Under the pieces are notes generated by a model. That model did not search any database, was not told the DNA's origin, and saw only the letters and a program-made list of their open reading frames with translations. This document shows positions 48,331-59,565 of a DNA stretch of 64,000 bases, piece after piece. The stretch is from Zeugodacus cucurbitae (taxonomy: Eukaryota > Arthropoda > Insecta > Diptera > Tephritidae), in NCBI RefSeq assembly GCF_028554725.1, contig NC_071668.1:8849001-8913000 (forward strand), given 5' to 3'. Both the position numbers and the translations under genes were made by a program. Each line of letters opens with the position of its first letter. Positions within the stretch are counted from its first letter, which is position 1.

Positions 48331-49487
48331 ATTTTAATAAGACTTAAACACTTGCAACGCTCAATTTAGTTAAATAGGCGTGCCCAAAGCGTCTAAATTA
48401 ACGCTATTTAATAACCAAATCATAATTATAACCAGTTCAAGCCTGTGTATATATATAGAAATATGTATATATGTATATACATACATATTGAAAAATTTTC
48501 CAAATGTGCAGTATTTAATTTAAAATTGTAGCACGCATTTGCATACAAATAGCAAAAACAAAATAATAAGCAAATAAACAATTCGCCAAATTGAATGCAA
48601 TCAACAGTGACAGCCGCAAAGCCAATGGAATATTCCATAAATTTTGCATAAGAATCACAAATGCGCACAAATGACAGCAAGCAAAGTAAAATGGATAAAA
48701 AAAAACGAAAACAACAACAACAATATTGAAAAATAGAAAAAGTGGCATAAATGCATAAGCAATGTACGCGTGCAACATTCACTTGCCCCTCAAAATTTAT
48801 GTTACATAAATAGGTTTCTTACGCTCACTATTATTTTTGAGTTACTTTTTAGTGTTTTTTGTTGTTGTTGTTTTTGCTGTTGACTTATTTGTTTATACAG
48901 CTGCATCTAATTACAAGCAAATCAAATTTGCGCCAAACGTAGCGCTCGCTTGCCACATGGCATCCACCAACAAAACTGACGGCGAAAATGACCGACTGTC
49001 AGGCTATGCCTGTGTCAACTGGTGGACAACAACTAAGCGCGTATCTAATCAAATCAAACCTAGTTTCGCATAACTCGTTATTTATCGCTGGCATATACTC
49101 ACATGCTGGTGATATGGAAATCTGTAGCGTTGCATGCATTTATCGCCTTTTTGGGGAGGCATACGGTTTATTTTTAGCGAATTAGCTATGCAATTTGTTG
49201 TTGTTTTTTATTGTTGTTGTTGTAAAGCGGCACACGTTTCATGTCAATAATGCATGTGCTTATGTGCCGTTAACAAGGTTAAAAGCGAAGCGCTGATAAA
49301 ATTATGCTGCAAATCTGACGAAAAATCAGCAAAAAAATTGTAAAAAAAATGACAAAGAGATTTGCATTGAATGAGAGTAATGCTGAAAATTTTAATTTAA
49401 ATGTAGGAGAAAAACAAAAATATTTTTTTTTTAATATAACATGCTGCGCTCGCTAACTATGCGCAAATTTATGTATGTGCCACAATG
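48331..49487. other. Noncoding, no gene recognised
   Basis: AT-rich DNA with TA/TATG microsatellites around 48452-48487 and CAA/TTG tracts. No gene. Confidence 0.6.
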
Positions 49488-49511
49488 AAGTTCGTGTCTT
49501 AAGTCTTTTGT
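49488..49511 (+). promoter_or_regulatory. Repeated 24-nt motif, copy 3
   Basis: Contains the exact core GTTCGTGTCTTAAGTCTTTT, preceded by AA. The flanks (GCCACAATG upstream, TTTGCAAATCGGCTTAAGC downstream) are not shared with the other copies. Confidence 0.55.
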
Positions 49512-51180
49512 TTGCAAATCGGCTTAAGCTGTAAATAATCGCACTTAATTAACTTTTCAGCATTTTTTCGTACAAAAAAAACGAGGGTAGACTAGGAACA
49601 AAAAATAGGTGTTTTTACTCACACACCAATATATACATATATATATGTATATATGTATGTATCTGCATATTTATAGGCGTGTCAGCGCTTGTTTTGCCAC
49701 AAACTACCTCTCCAAGAATTTATATGCCCCAATTAGCGAAACGCATATTCTCACCGCAAAACTAATTAGAACCACTTAAGCCAGCCGAAAGCAACAACAA
49801 CACGAAGTATATAAAACCAAAAATACAATAACAAAAAAGCGGGACTGCTTAACAGCCGGACCACCGGATGAGCGAAGGATATGGTTGAAATTATTTCATC
49901 AAGTCTTAATCACATGACATTTTACCCTTTTGTGTGCATAGCTAAAGATATACATACATGGCTATATATAAAATGTGAGTCAACCAATAACAACAACAAA
50001 AACAACTGCACAACAACTCGCGTTGCCTTGCCACACCAGAAGTGGCTGTGGGAACACTTCAGCGTGTGCGCATCAACACACATTAAAAATATTGAAAACA
50101 TCAAAATAACAGCAATAACAAGCACAACAGCAACAATAACAAAAGCAACAGCAATAAATGTTGAAATAATAATTAAACCAGTCGAAATCACTTTAATTTC
50201 TTAATAATATCGCTATTAGCTGTCGCTTTGGTTGCTATTGATGTTGTTATTGTTATTGTTGTTATGCTTGTTGTTAATGGTTTGCTGTGAGTAGCAGCAG
50301 CTGCATGTGGCATGTTTCCACAAAATATTTTATACACTTTGTTGTTTTGCTTTTGTTTTTTTTGGGGTTTTAATAATCCCATCAATGATAGCTGAGGAGT
50401 GGAGCACACATTGAAGAACCACACACATACACATTATAGAGTTATTTTTTTTAACATAGATCGATTGACCATCATTGGTTGCTATCAGCGCTTGTGCTAC
50501 TCGACAGCAGCTGAGGTAAGGATGTCTGTATGTGTGTGTTCTTAACCGCCGTTTCTCGGTCTTCAACCGGCAACTGCGGTGGTCACAGCGCTTCGAAGCA
50601 CCCAAACCTTTTCGGCCGTTTGTTCGCCCATCCTTTTTCGTTGCCTTTTAACGGATTTATCTGCCCGCCTGCCTGCCTACCTTTCTGCTTATCTATGTAT
50701 CTGCTTAGTGGGGCGCTATTCCCTGTTCGCTCTTTGATTGGCTGTTTGGCTGTTGATTGCTGCATTTGGCTGTTTCAATCGGTTTTTGAATCATCCTGTT
50801 TCTGTGTGGAATTTTCTGTATAAATGTTGCCATGTTGCGCGGCTTTATTTTGACTCTTTAAATGTTTACTTATTCCCTCATCTCTATAATTAACTTCTTA
50901 TTTGTAATTAACTAAACAAAATTATAAAGAGACATCAGATGGACAAGATAATGAATTTATCCATATTTTTGAATGTATACTTATATTTTTATTAAAAGCT
51001 TGAAGTGGGCTTGGTCGGTCAGGAAAAATTTTTGATAGAAGATCAGGAAAATCGATCTACCTCCTACGGGGACAATGTGATGAAATGGTTACGAGGACTT
51101 CTATAAGAAACATGATTTTTCATACCCTCCATGAAATTGTTAAAAATATGAATAAAATTGTTATATATATTTTTTTCTGA
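49512..51180. other. Noncoding, no gene recognised
   Basis: Contains TA/TATG runs near 49630-49660, CAA tracts on both strands and an isolated donor-like GAG|GTAAGG at 50515. Frames at 50530-50823 (+) have no domain. Confidence 0.5.
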
Positions 51181-51183
51181 TAG

Positions 51184-53290
51184 GGTTGCCATGCACATAA
51201 AATTCAATCGATAAAAAGTCTAAATAATAGTACATTAATTAAATAAAAAATTGAGCGAATTCTTACCAAATAATCTTATATTCCAAAAATAAATTATCAT
51301 GATAGAGTTGCCATATCTAATAAAAATTTTGAATTATAAAATAAAGACTGTAATTAAAGATCATTGAAAATTATAAGTAAAAACATATTACTTTTCAGGA
51401 AAAAAAAAAACAAAAAAAAATATCTCTTAACTTTACAGAGTTGCCACTTAACTAAAATTCATTCAAAAAAATAAATTAAAAGATAGAGAAAAGTGTGTAG
51501 GGATTGTCAAATTATTATATTATATATATATATATTTTTTTTTTTAACTTCATTTTTATTTACAATCTATCTACATTAAGATATTCAGTAAATTAGATCT
51601 AGTAGGTAATGGCAGAGATAGATTTGTCCTTGAGCAAATCTACATAAAGTTTTTTTTTTTTTGTTTTATACATATTCATAAGTAAAATATAATTAACTTA
51701 GGTTATTAAATACATCCATCAAAAATTCATTTTCATTTAAATTTTCATTTTTTTTGCCAGACTTAAATCTAAGAGAGTTTTAGAGAAATGGTAAATCTAA
51801 GATATGAGAGCGTTTTAGCCGTATAGTTTCATAAGTTGTATATAAAAGACAAACAGCAATTGGGTTTATATGGTTTGAGAGGCGTGCAAGATATCTAGCA
51901 CTGTATTTTGGGATCTCATTTTTTATAACGGGAATACCTAGGTCGTTATGGATAGCTTCGCATTTTATTTTCTATGCTAAGTTGAGACTTTCGACCGAGC
52001 AACCAGTACATGCGTTTAGTTTTGATTTTTAATTGTTGTTGTTTAGCCTGAATATGACTTTTCCATGTAAGACGTCGATCTAAATGCATCCCTAAATATT
52101 TAACTATGTCCCTAGTAGGTATCTGCTTATTATTTAAAAATACAGCGGGACACTCCTCTTTTCTTAATGCAAATGTGACATGAGTAGACTTTTCGGAGTT
52201 AACCTTTATTTTCCATTTGTTGAGCCAAACTTCCAGCATATTCAGTTGGTTTTGAAGTAGAGACGAAGCTTCTATAGGGGTACCACTAGTAGCGATAAAC
52301 GCTGTGTCATCAGCAAAAGTTGCTACCTCTATTTCTCGTAATGTGGGCATATCTGATGTATGTAAATATTGTGTACAGGACTGGACCCAAAACACTACCC
52401 TGCGGTACACCAGCACTAATGCTGTAGATTTCTGATGAGGCATCCCGGTGTCTTACATAAAAGTGTCTGTCACTTAAATAAGATTTAAGCACTAAATAGT
52501 AATGTGCTGGCATTAGCCTTTTTATTTTGAAGAGGAGTCCTGGATGCCATACCCTGTCAAAAGCTTGTTGAACATCTAAGAAGGCTGCAGAACAGTATTT
52601 TTTTCCAGCGCATTTGAAATTACATTAGCCACCCTATGGCATTGTACTGGCGTACCGTGTCTTATTCTGAACCCAAACTGATGTTCAGGTATGATTTTTT
52701 TATCCTCTATTACTGGTAACATTCTTTGCAAAAATATTCTTTCGAATATTTTCGAAAATGTTACCAGTAAGCTAATAGGACGATATGACGTAAGACAGCT
52801 TTCAGGCTTATTTGGTTTTGGGACCATAACCACAGTAGCACATTTAAAGATATTAGTTGTTAAAGAATATATTTCTAACAATGTTGCCACTTGTACAAAA
52901 ATGCTGAATATTTAAGGTAACAAACAAAATGACACAGATGTTTGATAAATCATTAAATTTATTAATTCGAATTGATTTGTTTTTTGGATTTTTTTTTAAA
53001 CAGCAGTATACTTTCAGTGAAAACTAAAAACAGTAACGTTACCACATAGCGGAAAATAATTTTATAAATAATAAAAAAAAATTCTGGATGAATTTAGATA
53101 ATTTATGAAATTCAGAAGATAAAAAATTTTAAAATTTTCTGAAATTGTGTTGCCACGTAACTGCGAAAATGAATAAAAATAATAATTTTAAAATGATATT
53201 TACTTAATATACTTTTTAACATCAACATATTATATTTTTTGAGAAAACTAATTCCAGTTATGTTGCCACCTATTTCGCAGTAGCTGTATT
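51184..53290. repeat. Decayed GTTGCCAC tandem repeat, split by a LINE
   Basis: GTTGCCAY cores recur near 51184, 51306, 51438, 52880, 53040 (GTTACCAC), 53148 and 53263. Several are followed by TAACT and then an A-rich AAAATNAATAAA stretch. The period is about 110-130 bp outside the LINE at 51545-52870, which interrupts the array. Confidence 0.6.
51545..52890 (-). pseudogene. Jockey-type LINE reverse transcriptase, inactivated
   Basis: A non-LTR reverse transcriptase on the minus strand that would copy the element's RNA into DNA at a nicked target. Frame 52576-52890 holds the fingers region (CATVVMVPKPNKPES, SYRPISLLVTFSKIFERI, EHQFGFR). Frame 52310-52513 holds SAGVPQGSVLGPVLY. Frame 51946-52443 holds the catalytic box FADDTAFI (52306-52323), then KWKIKVNSEKSTHV and KYLGMHLDRRLTW. 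About 51780-51955 gives the tail EAIHNDLGIPVIKNEI up to a stop near 51780. Between MRSYP and EAIHN a segment is deleted, and frames change at least three times. There is no RNase H, as in jockey-clade elements. A 3' A-rich/TA end lies near 51530-51550 (minus sense). The copy is 5'-truncated and dead. Confidence 0.9.
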
Positions 53291-53428
53291 TTTTTGTATT
53301 TATATATAATATATTTTCACGATGTATAGTTGTATTAATATATTTCCTATTTAAAAGTATTCCATAGCATACTCAACACATACTCCCTCTCTTCTAACCT
53401 ATTCAACCTCACCGCAATTATTTCACCG

Positions 53429-53452
53429 AAGTTCGTTGCTTAAGTCTTTTGT
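53429..53452 (+). promoter_or_regulatory. Repeated 24-nt motif, copy 4
   Basis: Reads AGTTCGTTGCTTAAGTCTTT, differing from the core at two adjacent positions. Immediately upstream is TTTCACCG, weakly like the TTCACG element seen before copies 1 and 2. It lies about 225 bp upstream of a TATA/initiator pair at 53656-53687. Confidence 0.5.
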
Positions 53453-53655
53453 ATGAGACTTGTAGTCAAATTAATGCGCCGCTATGTCTGGCCACAACTG
53501 CGCAACATTTTCGCTTTGCAGCTACGCCGCAATTTTTAAACTACATACTCGTCTGCCTAAAGCGAAATTGAAGACAAAAAGCGAAGAATTCTAATTTGCT
53601 GTAGAAAAAAAAGAGCAGTCAGTCTTCACACAAAATAACAACGCACTAATTTGCA

Positions 53656-53690
53656 TATAAAGCCATTGAAAAGAAACTTCATGCTCATTA
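53656..53690 (+). promoter_or_regulatory. Possible TATA/initiator core promoter
   Basis: TATAAAG at 53656 is followed exactly 31 nt later by TCATTA, with its A at 53687; this is the canonical fly spacing. No downstream exon is recognised. A chance match is possible. Confidence 0.22.
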
Positions 53691-54503
53691 TTTAGAGAAA
53701 AACACACGCACACACACACCCGGCAACGTGGAGGAATGAAGACATGAAATTTCGGCGACGCAAAAAATCTGCAAACGGCCACAGAAGAAAAAACGATTTA
53801 CAAATGCCAATAAGTCTAGCGCAGTAGAGAAGACGCGCAGATTTAAGGCTAACAGTAAGCAAGCAAGAAAACAGTTCGAAAAAAATGTTTTTTTCCTTTA
53901 CTTTAGAAAAAAGTACAAAATTTAACAACAGGGAAACAACAATAAAGTTTGAAAAACAGACAAATGAAAAAAACAATAACAACAAACAACAGAGTCATTC
54001 AGTATAAAGTATGAAGTACAATGAAAGCAAATTAAAGTTAACATTACCGAATGATTTCAATAATGAACGGTTTTTGTAGCCGTAAGCGTTTTAATCTAGA
54101 TAACGCGCGCGCACACAAATGAGCTGAAACTATAGCTGGTTGAGGCTTTAAGCGCGGATTGAAGCTTAGAGGGTGAGCCCGACTGTGTGTGAGGGAGCTT
54201 GGCTGAACAGCAATAATAATAAGAACAACAACAATCCGAATAACAACAACCACATGAAATGTTAAAAACAAAAAAATACAACAACAATAAAAAATTACAA
54301 AAACAACATAACTTTGATATACAATACAACAACAACAAAAGTAAAAACATCAGCAATCAACAATTCTTAGTGGTATACCGAAAAGCGAAAAAAAGTAATT
54401 TAATAAATTAAGTACACAAAAGAGTCGAAATCATGCCGCGCTGGCGTTTTGTGCCTTTGTTGCTGCGCATTGCTACTATTTCAATTTTTACTTCTTTAAT
54501 TTT

Positions 54504-55408
54504 TATACTCTCGCAACAAAGTTGCTAAGAGAGTATTATAGTTTTGTTCACATAACGGTTGTTTGTAACACCCAAAACTAAACGAGTTAGATATAGGGTT
54601 ATATATACCAAAGTGATCTGGGTGAAGAGTGGAGTTCAAATCCGCCCCCAAATAGGTACATATCTCGGAAACCAATAGAGCTATATAAACCAAACTTTCT
54701 GCAGTTTTTTAGCCACTTCCTAATACAGTCTAAAAATTAAAGCAATGAGATAATAAACACGCCCACCTCCCATACAAAGGTTAGGTTGAAAATTAATAAA
54801 AGTGGGTTAACTCACTAATGAAAAACAACAGAAACACTAAATTTCACATAAGAAATGGCAGATGGAAGCTGCACTCAGATTTTTTTACAAACTGGAAAAT
54901 GGGCGTGGCGTCGCCCACTTATGTGTCAAAAACCATATCTCAGGAACTACTAGACCGATTTCAATGAAACTTGGTTTGTAATAGTTTCCTTACATCCCAA
55001 TGATATGTTGTGAAAATAGTCCAAATCGGATCACAACCACGCCTACTTCCTATATACCAGAACTTTGAAGACAATCTGAATCGTTTACTTTACAATATAT
55101 AAAGTAAGTACTAGTGAAGATATCGGTGCAGAACTTTGCACAAATACTATGTTAATAGTGTGGCAGCCCCATTCTAAAAATCGCCGAAATCCAACCATAG
55201 GTTTTTAAGGCCCCATATATCGAACACGAAGACCTCGGTGCTTCTAACCTAATATTAGGGTTTCCAACTTTCAATGGACTTTATACAATATATATGACGA
55301 ATATTTGACCCACATTGTGTATTATATAATATTAATTAAGTGAAATAAATAAATTGCGAGAGTATAAAAGGTTCGGTCACACCCGAACTTAGCCCTTCCT
55401 TACTTGTT
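54504..55408 (-). mobile_element. DINE-1/INE-1-like nonautonomous repeat, copy 3
   Basis: Reverse-oriented copy with both ends: TATACTCTCGCAACAAAGTT at the left and AGCCCTTCCTTACTTGTT at the right. It lacks about 300 bp compared with copy 2, including the whole CTGTCCGT minisatellite; AAATCCG joins directly to the CCCCCAAATAGGTAC block. The stem-loop variant (CAACAAAGTTG) groups it with copy 4. Confidence 0.8.
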
Positions 55409-56354
55409 TTTTCATATTTTTTTCAACTTCATTTCGTTAAGCCATACAATTCAGTTAGTTGTCTTCCACTTTTTCTCATTCTTCCTCTTCCTCTTCTTCT
55501 TCTTTTTGGCTTTTGTTTTCTGATACATTAAAATATAAACATTTTTTAATGGAATTCTTATCGTGCTGCAAATTATTATTATTAATTACTACAATTCGAG
55601 CGAGTTCAACGACGGCGGCGGCGAGTTGAAGGCAACAACAGTCGCAGCGCAGCAGCGTCGACATGACATGGATGGAAACGGATGTTGACCGCAGGAGTGC
55701 AATGACAAGCCAAAAGAAAACATGCCACAACAACAAAAGCAAAGCAGTAGCACACAACTAAATATATATTGATATATATTTTTGTATATGTATGTATGTG
55801 TGTATGTGTGTGTGTGTTGCCCTTAGCGTTCTTGTAAATTTACTTAAGTATAGTAATGAAGACTTTTTTGTTTGTTCTGCTCGCTTTTACATACAAATGG
55901 AAAGCAATCAGTCGCTGTTGTTGTTGTTGTACGCATGCTACACGCTTTGAGCGCTTTTTTCATGCATTTTTTTTGGGGTGTTTCGTGAAACTTATGCGCT
56001 TTTGTTTTCACTCACACGAAATGTGCGCAAAGGTGTGCCATTTCGTACAGCGCCTGCGCATGCGCGCCAATGTTAATGACGTACACAACGCTTTGATTAT
56101 ATCATTATTGCTATTATTTTGCGTTATTCGCCAGTTGTTGTTGCTGTGCTGTAGTTTAAATAATTATTGTGCTTATGTTTAGCTGTAGATTTTTTCCTCT
56201 GGCTTTGAAAGCGACACGCAGTCTGCGGAATTGAAGAAGATAGGTTTTAAAATTAAAAAGAAATATTATGTTTTTTTGTTTTTTAAGAACTTCCTGCATT
56301 CGTTGTTCTTTAGTGGCGTTCTTCAGTGAAATTTACTTTGGCAATTTTCGTTTG
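55409..56354. other. Noncoding with triplet and TG repeats
   Basis: A CTTCCT/CTT run near 55481-55508, a GGCGGCGGCG patch near 55613 and a TATG/TG run at 55786-55818. Frames on both strands are Cys/Leu-rich or Glu-rich by-products. Confidence 0.5.
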
Positions 56355-56650
56355 TTAAAAGCTCACACTTCGTTGCTTCTTCGTGCATTCTTAGGTAAAA
56401 GCAATATTTTAACGATGCCCAAGCCTCCATATTCGCCTGGCAAGGCTCCGTTTGGGTTTTTCCTATTTCCAGTACCGTCATTTTACAAGCATACGAGAAA
56501 TCGCTGAAGAAGCCAAAGACTATCTCAAGTGTGTAGTTGAAGAAGTTTTTTGACGATTGAAGTGACGAGACTATTTTGAAGGCGACAACATTTTTTATAA
56601 TATTTTTTTTTTTTAAGAAATAAAATTCCCGTTATTTTTTGAACACACCT
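56355..56650 (+). pseudogene. Mariner transposase C-terminal fragment
   Basis: The frame ending at 56507 contains KAHTSLLLRAFLGKSN and MPKPPYSPGKAPFGFFLFP, which matches the end of a mariner catalytic core (usual form PPYSPDLAPxDFFLFP). The aspartate expected just before FFLF, the third catalytic residue, is Gly here. Further downstream another frame reads YFEGDN (about 56573-56590), a common mariner C-terminal motif. The run CCCGTTATTTTTTGAACACA near 56627 resembles a mariner terminal repeat. The N-terminal two thirds are missing. It is a different family from both other mariners in the window. Confidence 0.7.
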
Positions 56651-57398
56651 GAAGGTAATGAAATCTTCCTATAAACCCAAAGACTCAACATTTTTTTAAC
56701 TAAATATTGTTATAAGTAAGAAAAATTAATGAACGGCCATCAATAATAACAAATGTTATTATTTTCCGTAGAGGAAACTTCACTTTTGTTCTCGAAAGAC
56801 TTTCCGCTGACGTTTATGTATCTCCAATATGGACTCTGATGTAATATGATGGCATTGTTTAATATACAAAATGTATTTGATTAATATATTTTTCATAATA
56901 TTTCGGCAATGACTTCACAGCGCCGCCTATCGAATATATTTCTATTCAATACATTTTTCAGTGTGTTTAAATATAAGTTTCATATTTGCACTCAGATAAG
57001 CATTGGCGTTCTTCGAAATATTTTTTAACGCTTTTGACTAATAGGCGTTTCGGATCATACTTTGGTTCTAATGATTGGTTAGCAAACAGACCATACTTAC
57101 ACATTCTCTATCGCCTTTTTTGGCAATCAATTTTACTAAGACGAAAATTGGTTTTATTAAGGGCTTTTACCAATGAAAGAAATATTAATATTAATTTTTT
57201 TAAAAAAACTGTAACCGAAAAGCTTTTCAAAGTTTTAGTACTCCATACAGTCATATACAATCTAATTATTATTTATATATTTCGCTAAAATATTAAATAT
57301 TTTCTAAAAATTCAATTAATAATCAAATTTTAATGAGTATGTATAAATAAATTCTTGAAGAAATCCCCTATGATCTCTACCAGAGCACTTCGCCAAGC
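56651..57398. other. Noncoding, no gene recognised
   Basis: AT-rich DNA. A plus-strand frame at 56986-57288 (100 codons) has no domain or splice context. Confidence 0.5.
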
Positions 57399-57422
57399 AA
57401 GTTCGTGTCTTAAGTCTTTTGT
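57399..57422 (+). promoter_or_regulatory. Repeated 24-nt motif, copy 5
   Basis: Contains the exact core GTTCGTGTCTTAAGTCTTTT, preceded by AA and followed by GT, as in copy 3. The flanks (CACTTCGCCAAGC upstream, ACAAGCAAACTC downstream) are not shared. Confidence 0.55.
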
Positions 57423-58496
57423 ACAAGCAAACTCATATTGAACAGAATGTACTAACTGAATAATGTAATAATTTGTTTACCAACTGCCAGCCTATCGAAT
57501 GACTGCCACACAAAGCGCTGAAATTCAATTGCGAGCTTCCAAGAGGTGTTAAGTCAACGTAAAAACTTCCCACGCTCTAGCCAACTGCTGCTGCTGTTCA
57601 CAGCAACTACTTATGTACTTTATGTGGATATATGGCAGCACAACTGTCGACTGTCGGCATAAGCAAATTCACAGTGTCTTTAGCACGTTCGCACAAAATG
57701 CCATGGTTGACACTGACACTTTGGTTATAATTAAATTAAGCGCGCACAAAATAAAAGTTCTCAGGCTAACACAACGAGCTGGGTGGTAGTTAAAGCACAA
57801 GAAGATGAAAGAAGAAAAATAATATTAAAATATTAAAAAAAATTAAATTTGAAAAATAAAAAAAAACTTGAAAAAAAAATTAAAAAAAAATATAAAAGCA
57901 AATTGAAAAAAAAAATAAATAAAAAATTAAAAACTAAAATTAAAAAAATTATATAAAAAAAATTTAAAAAGTATTAAAAGTAAAAAATCAAAAACAAGCA
58001 GCAACGATGTGTAGCAATTCCTTATTCGCCGCAACAGCCGCTCGGTCGGTTGCTGCGTCAGTTCAAGCGTGTTAAAAGAGCACAGCTGTGTGGCTTTAAC
58101 CTGAAAGCTGTCATTACGGACAGCAGCGACAATTAAAAAAAATATTCTACATGTTGGCATGAAAAAAAATAAATGTTGCTTGTTGCACAACAACAACGAC
58201 AACAACAAGCGTTAATGTAGTAATAATCTTCAATTTGCGACACAAAGAATATCTTTCATAACGACAAATGGTGGAGTGAGGCAACAAAAGTTCACAAGTG
58301 TGACATATGTACACATATATGTTTAAATATACATACATATATGTATGTATGTGTGTTGGTATGACTGTGAGTAAGTAATCCCGAATTTGGGAAAAAATGC
58401 TCCACGACAAATGACAGCTAACATACAGCACAAACAGCTGCTGTTTTGCTTACTGTTGACAATGACAACAACAACAAACACAATAAAAAAGTATTA
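57423..58496. other. Noncoding; A-rich low-complexity at 57800-57990
   Basis: No gene. The plus strand is almost pure A with TTAAA and ATAAA interruptions at 57800-57990. TATG/TA microsatellites lie near 58310-58345. Confidence 0.6.
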
Positions 58497-59565
58497 CAAC
58501 AAGTAAGGAAGGGCTAAGTTCGGGTGTAACCGAACATTTTATACTCTCGCAATTTATTTATTTAACTTTATTCATATTATATAATATAAAATTTAACCCA
58601 CATATTCGTCATAAATATTGTATAAAGTCCATTGAAAGTTGGAAACCATAATATTAGGTTAGAAGCACCGAGGTCCTCATGTTGTAAAGTTAACGATTCA
58701 GATCATCTTCAAAGTTCTCGTATATAAGAAGTAGGAGTGGTTGTGAAGCGATTTGGCCTATTTTCACAACATATAATTGGGATGTAAGAAAACTATTATA
58801 AACCAAGTTTCATTGAAATCGGTCGAGTAGTTCCTGAGATATGGTTTTTGACCCATAAGTGTGCGGAACCACGCCCATTTAAAATTTTGTGTACCATTTT
58901 GAGTGCAGCTCTTTTTTACCTTCTTTTTAATGAATTTAAGGTTTCTGTTTGTTTTCCTTACTGAATTAAAGCAATTTTAGTAGTTTTCAACCTAACCTTT
59001 TTATGGGAGGTGGGCGTGGTTATAATCCGGTTTCCTCGATTTTTGCTATATATAAGGAAATACCTGAAAAAACTACTCCTGAGAGTTTCGTAGATATAGC
59101 TTTAATAGTTTACGAGATATGTACAAAAAACGTAGTAGGGGGCGGGGCCACGCCCACTTTCCCAAAAAAAAATACATTCGAATATCCCCTTTCCCAGAAC
59201 AAATCTTTGTACCAAATTTTACTTTCATAGCTTAATTTATGGCCTAATTATAGCTCTTTATGTGTTTTCGGTTTTCGCCATTTTGTGGGCATGGCAGTGG
59301 TCCGATTCCATCTTCGAACTTAAGCTTCATATGGTGCCAAGAAATAAGTGTGCCAAGTTTCATCAAGATATCTCAATTTTTACTCAAGTTACAGTTTGCA
59401 CGGACGGACAGACAGACATCCGAATTTAAACTTTACTCGTCACCTTGATCACTTTGGTATATATAACCTTATATCTAACTCGTTTAGTTTTAGGACTTAC
59501 AAACAACCATTATGTGGACAAAACTATTATACTCTCTTTAGCAACTTTTGTTGCGAGAGTATAAA
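58497..59565 (+). mobile_element. DINE-1/INE-1-like nonautonomous repeat, copy 4
   Basis: Forward copy with the 5' end CAACAAGTAAGGAAGGGCTA and the 3' stem-loop GCAACTTTTGTTGC followed by GAGAGTATAA. The minisatellite is reduced to GGACGGACAGACAGAC at 59402-59417. It forms an inverted pair with copy 3, about 3.1 kb away, and shares that copy's loop variant. Confidence 0.8.

Larger units (their letters stand above)
53291..54503. other. Noncoding between satellite and DINE-like copy 3
   Basis: No gene is recognised. It holds motif copy 4, a possible core promoter at 53656, a CA run near 53703-53720 and CAA tracts near 54220-54345. Confidence 0.5.

Noticed and set aside
56986..57288. 100-codon plus-strand frame
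   Set aside because: No motif; AT-rich codons typical of random open frames here.
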